The position numbers were made by a program, and so were the translations under genes. Of a stretch of 64,000 nucleotides of DNA, positions 10,770 to 21,720 are shown in pieces. Under the pieces are notes generated by a model that had not been told where the DNA came from, did not search any database, and saw nothing but the letters and a program-made list of their open reading frames with translations. This DNA comes from Saturnia japonica (lineage: Eukaryota; Arthropoda; Insecta; Lepidoptera; Saturniidae). Within the stretch, counting starts at the first letter, position 1. Each line of letters opens with the position of its first letter. The DNA is taken from positions 14,508,001 to 14,572,000 of the forward strand of contig CM065322.1 of NCBI GenBank assembly GCA_033032175.1. Direction: 5' to 3'.

Positions 10770-10975
10770 CTCTTTCTTGTCACACACATGCACACCCTGT
10801 TGGCTGACAGTACCAAACTCTCAGAAAATGGGTTAGTACAATCCGGCGGCCATTTCTACCACGTAGTGCGCTCATTGGTCGATTCAAAAAAATTGCTCGC
10901 GCTTCCCCGGCTTCCTGTTGCACACATCCGTCCCTTTTCACGAAATCAATTCCACAGATTGTAGGCAAACGACAG
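10770..10975. other. GC-richer block of unknown nature
   Basis: About 200 bp of higher complexity (CCGGCGGCCATTTCTACC, GCGCTCATTGGTCGATTC, CGCGCTTCCCCGGCTTCC) after a pyrimidine tract. A 62-codon minus frame covers it but has no recognisable domain. Single copy in this window. Confidence 0.35.
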
Positions 10976-11054
10976 GAAATATGTTATACATCAAAAATCA
11001 TCTCTGTAATATAATTTTGGGGGGTGATAGGACCTGGCGATTGTGTCAAACTGG

Positions 11055-11300
11055 ATCGCGGGAGTTTTTAGCGGGATCTTAAAGTGACATGTTGTGGTTT
11101 TTATTTTTAATTACTAGCTTACGTTTTTTTACCCTATATTATGTAATATTGGTGGCATTTTGCCGTATATAGTTTGGTTGTTGTGCTTATGTGAAGTGGA
11201 AAACATGCATTTTGGTATGTCACAAAAGCTCCCTAGATATTTCTAACAAGGGAACCAACAACTTGTCAGAAGACCCCACTTTGTATATTAGAAAATTTTA
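11055..11300 (-). mobile_element. Helitron-like family Q, middle fragment
   Basis: Inverted match to 46020-46310: shared TTGGTGGCATTTTGCC, TTGTGC, GCATTTT and ATTTCTAACAAG. The 3' CTAG end is not present. Confidence 0.55.
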
Positions 11301-11761
11301 CGAAGGCTTAAGTCTTCTTATGCTTAAGTCTTCTTCTTAAGGCTTCACAGTCGACAACTGTGCAAGCAAGATCCATTATGTATATAGTTGCAGTTGTAGG
11401 TATTTGTTTTCGAATCTGCCCAACACCTGTTAGCCACGATCGACTATACGGTTTGGGTAAATGGCGTGTTTACAATATGTCGTCGGGCTATAAATATTAT
11501 GTCTAACAAATTCCATGTATGTTGTTCATCTATGGGCAATGAACTTAGAGTTTGTATTGCGTAATTCGCACGTACAGATCTGACTGAAGCGGAAGATACG
11601 TAGACTAATTAGGAGCGAATGAGATTGTCCGTTTCGAGAAAGATTAATTCGTGTTTGAAATATCCGTGTGTATGAATAAAAGATGCTTAGTTGGTTAATT
11701 GTATAACATTATCTATACATTGGTAAGCCCATCACTTCAGAGTTGCTCGATAGAATTGATT
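11301..11761. other. Stretch with a short internal duplication
   Basis: GGCTTAAGTCTTCTTATGC / GCTTAAGTCTTCTTCTTAAGG at 11304-11342 is a small imperfect tandem repeat. Otherwise nothing recognised. Confidence 0.4.
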
Positions 11762-12150
11762 AATTTTTAACTGACTTCAAAAAAGGTTGCTCAATTCGAA
11801 TGCGTATTTTTTTTTATTGATGTTCAGCCATAACTTATTTTATGAAATGATTTAGATGAGATTATTTTTAATGAAAAAGGGATACCTAAAGGTTTGCCCC
11901 ATTTTAATTTCATTGGTACTGCACCTTCGACTTCGAAGATACACAAGCGAACTCTTCAAAATTATTGATCTTGGTTTTCTCTTTTGTTAAACATTGTCTT
12001 TTTTGTATTAGCGAGGTAGGGCATAGAGAAATTCTTTTGTAGATTTTTCTGTACTTTAAGTAGGGTTGGGTCGGTAACGCGCTAGTTATACTTATAGTAT
12101 TACAAGTGTCCATAGACTACGACAGCCGCTTACCGTCAGTAAAAAAATAC
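11762..12150 (+). repeat. Dispersed repeat F, copy 2, with LINE tail O fragment
   Basis: Starts TAACTGACTTCAAAAAAGG and runs through CCCCATTTTAATTTCATTGG to about 12050, parallel to copies at 22712 and (inverted) 9612. At 12060-12150 a LINE family O 3' fragment follows (GGTCGGTAACGCGC, CATAGACTACGACAGCCGCT). Confidence 0.6.
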
Positions 12151-12280
12151 CTTTTTTGCTATGTCAAAATTTATAAATTTTTGTTAATCCCGTAAATCCT
12201 GGTATTCGTGAATATTAATACCGAAAGGAGACGGGTATTTCTGGGCCCAGAATGTAATTAGTTGAAACAAAACCGGCTTG

Positions 12281-12796
12281 GTTTGGGCCAAATAGTGCGT
12301 GGTTGTCAGGGTTTCCTATCCTGGTAAGGGTTGGCTATGAGCTCGCTCAAATGACTCGCATCCAGTCGTCGGTATGCGTGCGCGTGAGAACCCCGGCGAC
12401 GCGCACCGCGGTTTGAAAACACTATGAGTCGTCGTGGAGTCGAGTTACCGCTGCCGCCATTTTTGTTCGTGGTGTTATAAGAAAAAACTGCCTTTAATTA
12501 TTATTAAGGCTAATACTGCGATAAAACAAGGTGTAAAAAACTATATACTAGAGAAGCGTCGGGACAAACGTTTTCGCGTGTGAGTTTCGAGTGGAAAAGA
12601 GTCGCCGGCCAGCTACGTGACTACCGACTCGGTGCAGCGCTGAAAACCTCCAGGTGAGTGGGCTTTACTGCTACATTCTTGCTGGGGTAGGTGAATCCGC
12701 AACCACGCATAAACAGTGCACTCAAAACCCCAGGCGTCTGATCTGGGAATATTTTACCCATCCGGACATCGGTAGGTTTAGCCGGTGGCCGGAACA
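12281..12796 (+). repeat. 516-bp LTR-like terminal repeat, left copy
   Basis: Exactly mirrors 14391-14906 in inverse orientation; by eye I find no mismatch over 516 bp. In this orientation it starts GTTTGGGCCAAATAG and ends GGCCGGAACA, and with one outer base pattern TGTTT...AACA on the right copy it fits LTR termini. It carries a splice-donor consensus CAGGTGAGT at 12651-12659 and a TATA-like CTATATACTAG. The 14 bp before it (12267-12280, with AAACC...GGTTT) are absent from the right side. Probably a BEL/Pao LTR. Confidence 0.65.
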
Positions 12797-13600
12797 GATT
12801 GTTTGATCACTTCGACCGGATATTTTATCCGATTGACCTATTATTTACTATATATTACAGTCCACATTAGAATATTTATTGTTGTAAACAAGTTTTCCTA
12901 GTATTCAAGAGATGCCTAAGTAGGTTACCTAAAATACCTATCGAATGTAATGTTTCAATTTTGTTCATTTGTTTCAATCCAGTATATTTTATTTGGTATT
13001 TGAACAATATAACGGGATAATAACTAAGCCATTTCGTGGGCAAATAGGTACCTCAGTAGGTTAATTTTGTATGACGAGATTTGTTTTTACACAATATTAA
13101 AATTAAAAGTATACCCTATATTAAAAACTACTACATATTTATAGTGTTTTGTTTTTGTGTAGCAGAAAATTGTAGTACACAAAGTTATAAAAGTTTATTT
13201 GTTGTGTTGAATAGTTTTAAATGATTGACGAGTTCACACAATAAGGTGATTAGTATTTAATAACAAAACAAGTGTACAAGTGTTTTACACTTCTACCTTC
13301 GAATTATTAATTATTCTTGTTGTTAAATCTGTCCACCATTTTTTCCATTGTGTGTGATTTTATTATTTGTGTACAACGTACGTCTTGAAGTTGGCAGTTG
13401 TGACGTCACGTTCGTTTCTTGTTTGTTCGGTAATTAAACTCGCGCGCCCCCTGACGGTATTGTGTGGTGTTTGGTGAATATTATTGTTCATTCATTTAAT
13501 TTAAACGCCAATACGTATGTTTAAAAGTTGCGCATACTTGCTTAAATACTTATTTTATTTATATTACTAATTACAAAGGTTTTATTTATTAAAAGTAAAG
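12797..13600 (+). other. Untranslated leader region of BEL/Pao remnant
   Basis: AT-rich DNA between the left LTR-like repeat and the gag ATG at 13601. No primer-binding site complementary to a tRNA is obvious. A GC-rich spot (CTCGCGCGCCCCCTGACGG) lies near 13440. Assigned to the retrotransposon by position only. Confidence 0.4.
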
Positions 13601-14188
13601 ATGGCAGAAGAGAGAAAATTAAAATTAAAAATTAAATATAGTGAGACTGTTTTACAATCTTATTTTGCACAAATACAGAGTATGTATGACTGTTCTTTAG
13701 CGATGAAAACGGAAATCGAAGAAGCTTCTTTTTTAGTGTCGACTTTAATTTACCTACGCTTAGATCGGAATTTATGGATAAGTTAGAAGAGTGGAATATG
13801 GCACGGATGGAACTAGATGCACAGTATGAACCTAGTTTTAAAAAAGGGGACACATTTGAGGATCTGTATACTCGTTTACAAGATAAAATAAATTCATTAA
13901 AATCTAAGAAAGTTACTCGCGTTCATGACACAGTAAAATCACCTAAAATAAAATTACCATCAATAGAATTACCAAAGTTTGACGGAAATTTGAAGGCTTG
14001 GCCGATGTTTATTGAATGTTTTAATAACACAATACATAATAATATACAGTTAAGTTATGCGGAAAAGGTTTACTACTTATGCGGTCAGCTGACGGGTAAG
14101 GCCCTCGAATCCATTGCGGGCTTATCGCCTACGGGTGAAAACTATGAGTTAATTTATACTACTCTAGTTGATCGGTACCAAGATGTGC

Positions 14189-14225
<37 letters not shown>

Positions 14226-14390
14226 CTGACTACACTGTTAGCCTTAGGGGCCCTAAAGCCGCTGCGGCTTTTACAGCTTCACCGGACTTGGGGGCGAGCG
14301 CAGAGGGCACTCAGCCGCGAAAGATGTGCGTTCGTTAGCCACTGCCTATTTAAATGAGATATTTAATTTAAAGAAAATGCAGAAACAATA
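13601..14390 (+). pseudogene. gag: BEL/Pao retrotransposon gag, truncated and interrupted
   Basis: ATG at 13601 opens MAEERKLKLKIKYSETVLQS...; a frameshift near 13725-13760 moves the gag frame to the one containing MDKLEEWNMARMELDAQYE, then the DUF1759-type core IELPKFDGNLKAWPMFIECF, NTIHNNIQLSYAEKVYYLCG and a YELIYTTLVDRYQDVR segment. This is the usual N-terminal gag of Pao/BEL polyproteins. A SINE splits it at 14193-14320; skipping the SINE and one duplicate, the frame continues SLATAYLNEIFNLKKMQKQ until the right LTR-like repeat cuts it at 14391. No zinc knuckles, protease, RT, RNase H or integrase remain, so it cannot move by itself. Confidence 0.85.
14193..14320 (-). mobile_element. Poly-A SINE family W, 5'-truncated copy
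   Basis: A 29-bp T run (14193-14221, the poly-A tail on the minus strand) followed by GAACTGACTACACTGTTAGC and the GCCGCTGCGGC motif, ending at 14320. Perfect 13-bp target duplication AAGATGTGCGTTC at 14180-14192 and 14321-14333. Full-length relatives: 33711-34037 and 60658-60988; the AAAAACAGA stretch seen there is missing here. Confidence 0.9.
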
Positions 14391-14906
14391 TGTTCCGGCC
14401 ACCGGCTAAACCTACCGATGTCCGGATGGGTAAAATATTCCCAGATCAGACGCCTGGGGTTTTGAGTGCACTGTTTATGCGTGGTTGCGGATTCACCTAC
14501 CCCAGCAAGAATGTAGCAGTAAAGCCCACTCACCTGGAGGTTTTCAGCGCTGCACCGAGTCGGTAGTCACGTAGCTGGCCGGCGACTCTTTTCCACTCGA
14601 AACTCACACGCGAAAACGTTTGTCCCGACGCTTCTCTAGTATATAGTTTTTTACACCTTGTTTTATCGCAGTATTAGCCTTAATAATAATTAAAGGCAGT
14701 TTTTTCTTATAACACCACGAACAAAAATGGCGGCAGCGGTAACTCGACTCCACGACGACTCATAGTGTTTTCAAACCGCGGTGCGCGTCGCCGGGGTTCT
14801 CACGCGCACGCATACCGACGACTGGATGCGAGTCATTTGAGCGAGCTCATAGCCAACCCTTACCAGGATAGGAAACCCTGACAACCACGCACTATTTGGC
14901 CCAAAC
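14391..14906 (-). repeat. 516-bp LTR-like terminal repeat, right copy, inverted
   Basis: Reverse complement of 12281-12796, same length. On the plus strand it runs TGTTCCGGCC...GGCCCAAAC, with CATATGG following; TGTT...AACA (14391-14908) is compatible with LTR ends in either orientation. In an intact retrotransposon the two LTRs are direct repeats, so this inverted arrangement is abnormal. Cuts off gag directly. Confidence 0.65.
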
Positions 14907-15258
14907 ATATGGTTTATAAAAACGAATATATTTTTGTTTCTAAAATCGTGTACAATATCATTAAAATTCACAAACAACAAAATAAGTAAACTAATAACTT
15001 TAAAAGATAATAAAAATAACCCTTTTTAATATTAATCCTAATTCAAAAATAGTTTTTTTTTAAATTTTATTAAATGACTTCGCTTTTACGAAATATTCAA
15101 AATCTCTACTTTTAGACTGCAAAAAATCTACGTTTTTATCAGTGACTGTTTGATAATGCATTAGCTTTTAATTTACACCGTTTTCTTATTTTTACATCTC
15201 TTTTTTTTACCCAGGCTCATGTCTGTATGAAGGAGTATCTGTCTCCTTTTCGAGACTA

Positions 15259-16260
15259 TAATACGACCGGGGTCGAATCCTCTAATTACATCCGTCTACA
15301 AAGAAATTAATTCTGCGTTCATGTAGAAAACCGGAGATCCATTGTTGTGTAAAATTATTATCAATTAGTACATATTTATAACAATATGTCAGACACAACA
15401 AAGTGTGGTTAAAATAGTTGATTTACCCATAAACGTTTGATGGATATTTTTTCACAAGTACCTCGAGATCCGACTACATAAAAAGGGGGGGGGGGGTTGT
15501 AACAAACTCGTAAATACGAACGGTAAACGATCCGCCCTATTCAAGTACCGGTACTTTTCACAAAACCACTAGTGAAAAGCAACCGACACGATATTTTGAT
15601 CTGATATATTTTCCGTCCGTCAATCTCGACGTTAGTGATAACTGTTTATAGCCACTTATCACGTTCGTAACACTAAAATAGTGATGTGAAACCTCTCGAT
15701 AAAGTACTATAGTTTTTATAAGAGTCCTTTATTTCGGTCGTCGTAAAAAGTTTTATACTAGTAAAGCGCGCTATTAATGATCAGTCGTGGAAATACAATT
15801 TTGACGTTTACGATGTTGACCATTGATGTTTTTATGTAGATTTTTTAAAACTTATATTTAGTAATAAAATATTATTGTTTTTAGTTTATCTATAATTATA
15901 TTTTATTTATATTCCATACTCATGATATCTTGAAATATAAACTAATCAATATGCCCTCAAAAAAAGAAAACGCTCCACTATAAAGTATTATCGGCTTAGT
16001 GATTTGAAATTAATATGACACAGTAATATATTTTTTAATGTTTTAAGTAAACAATTTAATGTAAATGTTTATGTAATTGTTTAATTTAATTAATGTAAAC
16101 CATTTTATTATTTAAAAAAAATACTGGTAATTCGAAGAATAAATGAAAAATTGAATATAACATTTTCAATATTTTAAACTTTACCATTGTCATGCCTATC
16201 TTTCATATTTAAAGTGTAGTTAAGTTCTTTTTACACTAAGATTCAATGTTGCAAGCTTAA
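15259..16260. other. Unclassified stretch with small palindromes and a G12 run
   Basis: A run of 12 G (15485-15496), the perfect palindrome AAGTACCGGTACTT (15543-15556) and the CTTTTCAC...GTGAAAAG hairpin just after it stand out. The rest is AT-rich without frames. Confidence 0.4.
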
Positions 16261-16261
16261 G

Positions 16262-16580
16262 CATCTCTTGAGCATAGCTTGGTAGCGTGTAGTACGGACA
16301 CCGCATCGATTGACTTGAGTCCAAATGCTTATAATGAAACTGAGCTGTCGATGCTGGAAAATTTCTTGAAGAAACCCTTGCATGATGTAGGGCATTTTCT
16401 AATGTCCACCTGGCTAGCTACCAAACTCAAGTTGAAAATCTGTCGTCAAGCACATACAGGTGTGTTCCAGCAAATGTAGTTGAGAGTCAGTCCTTCCACT
16501 ATGTTTAGCGTGCCAGCATCTTGGGCTATTTATCGTCACTTAATATCAAGTGAGACTATGGTCAAACGCTAACCCTACAA
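16262..16580 (+). mobile_element. tRNA-derived SINE family G, copy
   Basis: A-box-like AGCTTGGTAGCGTG, B-box-like GACTTGAGTCC, then the family body (CACCTGGCTAGCTACC, TTGAAAATCTGTCGTC, CTTGGGC) and the tail TCACTTAATATCAAGTGAGA. The 66-codon open frame over it is not a gene. Other copies at 21868, 30190, 40770 and 50281. Confidence 0.7.
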
Positions 16581-18379
16581 AGAACAAAATATACTACATT
16601 TAAAATTATTAATTCTTGTTTATGTGTTGTAGTATGAATCCTTTTAAAATGAGTATTTTCTTTCTCAAGAAACTAATTTTGATTCATAAACCACTCGACG
16701 TGCTCTAAAAAAACGAAAGCCACTAAAAGCCATCTTAAATAAAAATTACTGAATGTTCGCGACAAACCAATAAATTCTTAATGGGACCACAGAGAAGTCG
16801 TGGGTTGCGTGGCGGGCTTTATCCGAGGTCGTGATCGCCGCGGCGAATCCAAGCGAAATTTTAGATTAGGCAGTAGTAAAATTTTTATGTACATCGCCTT
16901 TTGATTGCTCGGACCTTTCAGTCCCCAGTTCAGATAAAACAAGCAATAAAACTTTATCAAGAAGGGTTGTTCGTCATACCCAGGACTGTACTAAGTACGT
17001 TTGTTGGGATCCGAATGTTGGCTTGTTTATATAATTAAGCTTCATCTCGATACAACATTTTTTATAAATTTAAAATACTATTAAATCTGTTTATATTCGA
17101 ATTTATGTGTTTAAAAGATATTATATTAGATAAGGTGGCTATTAATAACATTCCTACAAAAAAAAATTCCGGTCAACCGACTGACAAATCCACTGAGATC
17201 TTCAAACATTTGATTTGAGTTAGATGTATATCATAATCTTAATACGAGTTTCGGCATATTGTAAGGAATATTAACATTTTAGTCCACAAATATAGACAAG
17301 CTTTCGTCTTGATGTAATCAATGCTGTACTAAAAGTTGACGAATTATTAACAATTGTAATTACGATTTTGTATTCTACGAAATTGTTGTAAATAATATTT
17401 AAATACTGGCTTACCAGAACAAGCATTCTATGTCAAAATATCTACGTATGTTCAAAGTACAACAATGCCCATTAAGAGACGAGGATTCGGCAACAACCGT
17501 CATATTACATTAGGTAATTCAAATACAACATTATGGTTGATTTTTCGACATGTTAAAATCCGATTTGATTGTGTTGATCTCGAAAATTTAAAATCTACAG
17601 GATTTATTGAGCTATAATTGGCAGTTAAAAAGAGAAATAAATAAACTTATTTTATACGGAAAATAATTATACTGTTTTCTTAACTTTATAATTAATTCAA
17701 ATGTATCCCCCATTTCATTCATAAGTTGACCCCCCAAACATATTTCAGAATACGTATCTGTCAGTGGGTAATTTTCACAACACTCAGCGATCAACCGATA
17801 TTGTTTTAATAGTAAAATAATTGCTCTTTTACGATCATTAATGAGATTATAAATTAATGTTAAGTATTATAGCGAAATACTAAGTGATACGACATTTGTT
17901 TTAACGCGTTCGTTTTTTCAAATGGACAAACAACTGGTCACTTCACTTGGCTTACATTGTATTAGGTACTAATTGCAAGTATCATCATTATGACTGGTAT
18001 ATCAATCAATGCAAAAAAGAATGTTCAAGAGAATAAGTTATACAATATATTATTATACTATTGGATTCAGAATTTCTCGATCTAACGGTTGGTGTATTCA
18101 GTGCTTAGCTATCTCCTAAAATGTATCTTGCATTATTACACATTTTTCATAAATGTAGAACAATTTTCGTAAAAAAAACTGTAACATTTTGAAAGATATT
18201 TACAAGGATTTACATCAACTTAAATGGCTATAGAACTTCTTATTTTACAAAAAATAAATTATGTTATCACCATACTCGGTTCAATATACTTATTAAACTA
18301 ATTTGTTACTTATATTACATAAAATTCATACTTTTATTATCTCATTTTAGGTTTTTTAATTCAAATAATCTTGTATACA
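16581..18379. other. Mainly AT-rich; one GC-richer patch
   Basis: Around 16780-16920 a more complex patch (GGTCGTGATCGCCGCGGCG) is covered by a 60-codon minus frame containing SPRRSRPRIKPATQP. It resembles translated repeat read-through, but I cannot place it. The remainder shows nothing. Confidence 0.4.
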
Positions 18380-18898
18380 TCTATACAATTAATAAAATTG
18401 TAGTGTCTGATTTTAATGTCAAAGTAACAGCTTTTTACTAAATGCATATGAAAGTCTTAGTTAGTGAAAGTAGTTGTTACTAAATGTATATACAATACCT
18501 ATAACAAAAAACCCATTTTTTTTCTGGCTGTCGGTCTGTTTTTCGGGGTAATCTCCGAAACGGTAGGATTGATTTTGACGGATCTTTCACTGGTAGATAG
18601 CTAACTTTATAGGGCTACTTTTATTTTAGAAAAAGAATCAGGGTTCCACACAAATAAAAAAAAGTGGTCATGGTCAATCAATTCGGACGAATTAAATGGC
18701 TTACGCTGAGTAAACCATAAGAGATATACGAAATTAATCTACAAATAATAATAGACATTAAAAATAACTACAAAAAAAAAACCTAACCTAAATAACACCC
18801 ACAATAAGCATTTAGTCTTCAAAATAGCCGGGAGCGAGGGAGCAAGATTCGCGCGGGCATTCTGTAGACCATGTGAGCAAAGCCGCGGGTACAGTTAG
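18380..18898 (+). mobile_element. Non-autonomous Helitron family A, full-length copy 2
   Basis: 5' TCTATACAATTAATAAAATT, 3' GCCGCGGGTACAGTTAG then T (CTAG decayed to TTAG). About 519 bp and colinear with 1906-2431, including the GATTTTGACGG phrase and the ATAACACCCACAATAAGC stretch. Confidence 0.75.
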
Positions 18899-19099
18899 TC
18901 GTACCCTAAAATATATCTTAGCACAACACTACAAAAATAAATATCGCAACATTATTTTTATGTTTGATATTAGTGATGGTCAATTCCCTCCGTGGGAATA
19001 AAACGCGGTATTAGAGTATTTTCTTAATAATAATAATATCCCATTAGGCTTCGTATTGACAGAGGTCTTTTAGATTATTATTACGCGTTACAATTTCAC
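18899..19099. other. AT-rich spacer
   Basis: Nothing supported. Confidence 0.45.
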
Positions 19100-19320
19100 T
19101 TTTAAATGTTAATCCCCAAGAAGGTTCAAAATCAAACCACTACTATCGATTCGGAAAACAGTCCAGTCATCGAGAAGAGCCAGAAAGAAACTCGATCTGG
19201 TGTAATAATATTTTTTGTATTTTATTTACATTATTTATATTGTTTACAATTATCATTATTATCAGTAGATGTGATCACTTCCAGACATCACCGTCATTCA
19301 CGTAATGATCCACCCTAAGT
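19100..19320 (-). mobile_element. LINE family H 3' UTR fragment
   Basis: Carries the reversed 3' UTR motif CATCGAGAAGAGCCAGAAAG and CTCGATCTGG, shared with six other places in the window. The GTAATGATCCACC phrase near its right end links to 43330-43345. Confidence 0.6.
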
Positions 19321-20945
19321 ATAATACAATTTCGACAATAAACTTCACAAAAAAAACTTCTTTCTCTCCCTCTTTTTGTATATTTCGAGTATTTACATTA
19401 AGAATAAACAAAGGATAGAAAAACTATATAGAAACGCATTCAATTTCATTCTCTCACAGTCTAAAACCTATATATATTTATAGCTATCTCTTTTTCACTT
19501 CATAAAATCCAATTTACACCGTCCCAAAAGAAATAGCATTTCAAAAAGTTTATTGTAGAACCTAACACAATTTCTTATCTAAAAAAGTTTGCAGTTATAA
19601 ATCCCTGGAATAAAATATTTTTGATTTTATTTTCAACATTAAAAAATACCTGAAAACTCAGCTTTATTATGATTGCTTCATGAACTTTTCCTTCACTGGT
19701 TGCTAGGGATATAACTAATTCTGTCATTGCGGCGTCTGACAGCATTACCTTGAACTTCTACATACTGAGATTTTAAAAAATGTTGAAGCAAGAGCACATG
19801 TAATCCGTTTCCGGCCGCTCGTATCTCAGTTTTAAGCTGAGGGACAAGGTGATACAATAATATTTAACTACAAACATGGAACGGCAGCCTTAACATGACG
19901 CCGGTCGTAAAAGGACCGACTGAAATAAGGGATTCGCATGTCATTTGTACAAAGAGGTACTGGAGTCTCGACCTATACTGAGAATAACAGTATTGCAACT
20001 TTTTATTTGTAATAAATTTATTTCTTTATAAATAATTTTATTTTATATGACTAAGATGGCAAACGAATGTACGGCGATAATTGTAAGAGGCCACCGTAGC
20101 CTATGGACACTTATAACGCCATCGCCGACTTTGAATTCTCCTTCCCCAAGAAGTTATCGAAACCCACTCACCGCAGGAATAAAACTCAAGTTTATTTGGC
20201 TATGATCTTATTATGATTATGGTTGTTTTGATTTAAGACTTTTTATTGAGAGAAATATAGCTTTTTTCTTCAGAAAGGACAAAAAATATGGTACTTTTGT
20301 GAAATTCACGGGAGAAAAGTACACATTTATTTGTTTTAACGTATCTGGTGAGCGACTGAGCTACGTGAATGCGTTTGATTTTGAATATCCAAATGCGGGT
20401 GCCGTACATTCACATATAATAATATAAAATAACGCAACAGTTGAGCTAGCGATGAAAATATAGAATTATTCGTACTATATTATTTTTTTATAACATGTAG
20501 TACAATTGACTAAAATATAGTAAGGTACTATATAATATACCACGGGTGGCAACCCAAGGCACATAACGTAAAGTACTTACACTATAGTTATCATTCTATT
20601 TAAATTCTAAATCTATTAAAAATATTTTAATTTGCTCGTCATTAATTTTAATGCTTTGCATTAGTAAACTGTAATACTGGGTGAATAATACCGCTCTGTT
20701 AATACATTTCCATTTGATTCGCATAGACGTGTGATAATATTGTAAGGTTTTTGTATACATTCAATGCGTCACGTAATTAATGGATGATAAAAAAGTACGT
20801 AATAGTTTGATTCTCTCAATAGTTACATGTAAAATACTCTCCTATAGGTATATGTAAATTGAACTGTAAGTAATTGTTAAAATGAATTTAACATCTTAAC
20901 TTTGCCCTCGAAATACATCCTTGATAATTTAATATATATATATAT
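19321..20945. other. Mostly unclassified; inverted LINE O trace
   Basis: At 20085-20190 GCCACCGTAGCCTATGGACA and CTCACCGCAGG match 37610-37680 and are the reversed 3' part of LINE family O. The rest is AT-rich with nothing supported. A (TA)n tract lies at 20931-20948. Confidence 0.4.
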
Positions 20946-21245
20946 ATACGTAAAAACTTTGTTAATCTACATTTTGTTAAAGAACAGCACAGTTTTAATA
21001 CCAAAAATAGACATAAACTAGGCGAACGTTGTCTTAGACTTAGTAGGACTAATAAACCTTTTCTAAGTAACAATGTTAGGTTCTATAATAAAATCCCGAA
21101 GCACATTACTATTTACCTTACAATGAGTTCAAGGACCATGGCAAGCAGGATTTACTGTCAAAATGTTATTAAAGGGTGTAATCATTATGTGAATGATAGT
21201 GATGTCTGGAAGCGACTCCTCTGTATTGCTATTATTATTGCATAA
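20946..21245 (+). pseudogene. LINE family H ORF2 C-terminus
   Basis: One open frame of about 95 codons ends at TAA 21243-21245. It reads SFNTKNRHKLGERCLRLSRT, then NKPFLSNNVRFYNKIPKHI and CNHYVNDSDVW, the characteristic end of a CR1/L2-like lepidopteran LINE ORF2 (NTRNKHKL...SFLGNSIRFYNKIP...YYSVDEFLND..W). No start codon or catalytic RT core is present; the upstream part is cut at a TA microsatellite. The continuation (3' UTR) is at 21246-21720. Inverted relatives: 41500-41900 and 43255-43530. Confidence 0.75.
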
Positions 21246-21720
21246 TATTAGAGATTATTGTATTATATTCTTCTTCTTCTTTGATTTAAGAGCTCAGATC
21301 TTGTCGGTGTAGTAATTGCCGCTGTTCTCTATCATCTGCCTTTCTTTTGACCTCTTGACACGAGTCCCACTTTATCCTTCACTTGTTGGAGAAAGCTTCT
21401 TCACTTTCCATAAATTTCTCCCTCCAAAATTGTTTTAAGATCTTTTCCCACCGTATCAAGTGATCATTCATCTTTCCTTTTGTGATATCTATATTTCTCA
21501 TTCATATCACTTCTCATTTGCAATCATTCATTTATTTCATTTATATTATATTATTACTATTAAAAAAAAAAGATAAACCCGATCGAGTTTCTTGCCAGTT
21601 CTTCTCGATGACTGGGATATTTTCCAAACCGGTGTATTGTATTGCCGTTCAAAAGTGCCTTCTTAGGGCCTAAACAGAACAAAGACTTTTTTGATTTTGA
21701 TTGATAAACTCCAATACCAT
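21246..21720 (+). mobile_element. LINE family H 3' UTR, interrupted by RTE fragment
   Basis: The 3' UTR resumes at 21561 with AAGATAAACCCGATCGAG, TTTCTTGCCAGTTCTTCTCG and ends AAGACTTTTTTGATTTTGA. The RTE C-terminal relic at 21270-21482 sits between the ORF and this part, so it probably inserted here. Confidence 0.65.
21270..21482 (-). pseudogene. RTE-type LINE C-terminal relic
   Basis: Minus strand: RSFLQQVKDKVGLVS, a frameshift, then QEVKRKADDREQRQLLHRQD, LSS and stop. This is the RTE-clade C-terminus (RPRRSF..QVK.KVG..SYQEVKR.A.DRE). Related to 5758-5900, with more residues preserved. Not functional. Confidence 0.7.

Larger units (their letters stand above)
12217..15258. mobile_element. 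MITE family N, copy 2, split by a 2.6 kb insertion
   Basis: Left piece 12217-12266 (CGAAAGGAGACGGGTATTTC...) and right piece 14907-15258 (ATATGGTTTATAAAAACG...GTCTCCTTTTCG) join to reproduce copy 1 at 51-480. The break falls at GTTGAA/ATATGG of the intact copy. Everything between 12267 and 14906 is foreign. Confidence 0.75.

Noticed and set aside
13632..13853. 73-codon antisense frame
   Set aside because: Shadow of the BEL/Pao gag frame on the opposite strand.
12281..14906. Interpretation as a DNA transposon with very long TIRs
   Set aside because: The interior is a BEL/Pao gag and the repeat ends TGTT...AACA fit LTRs; no transposase or target duplication of a DNA element was seen. Still not fully excluded.
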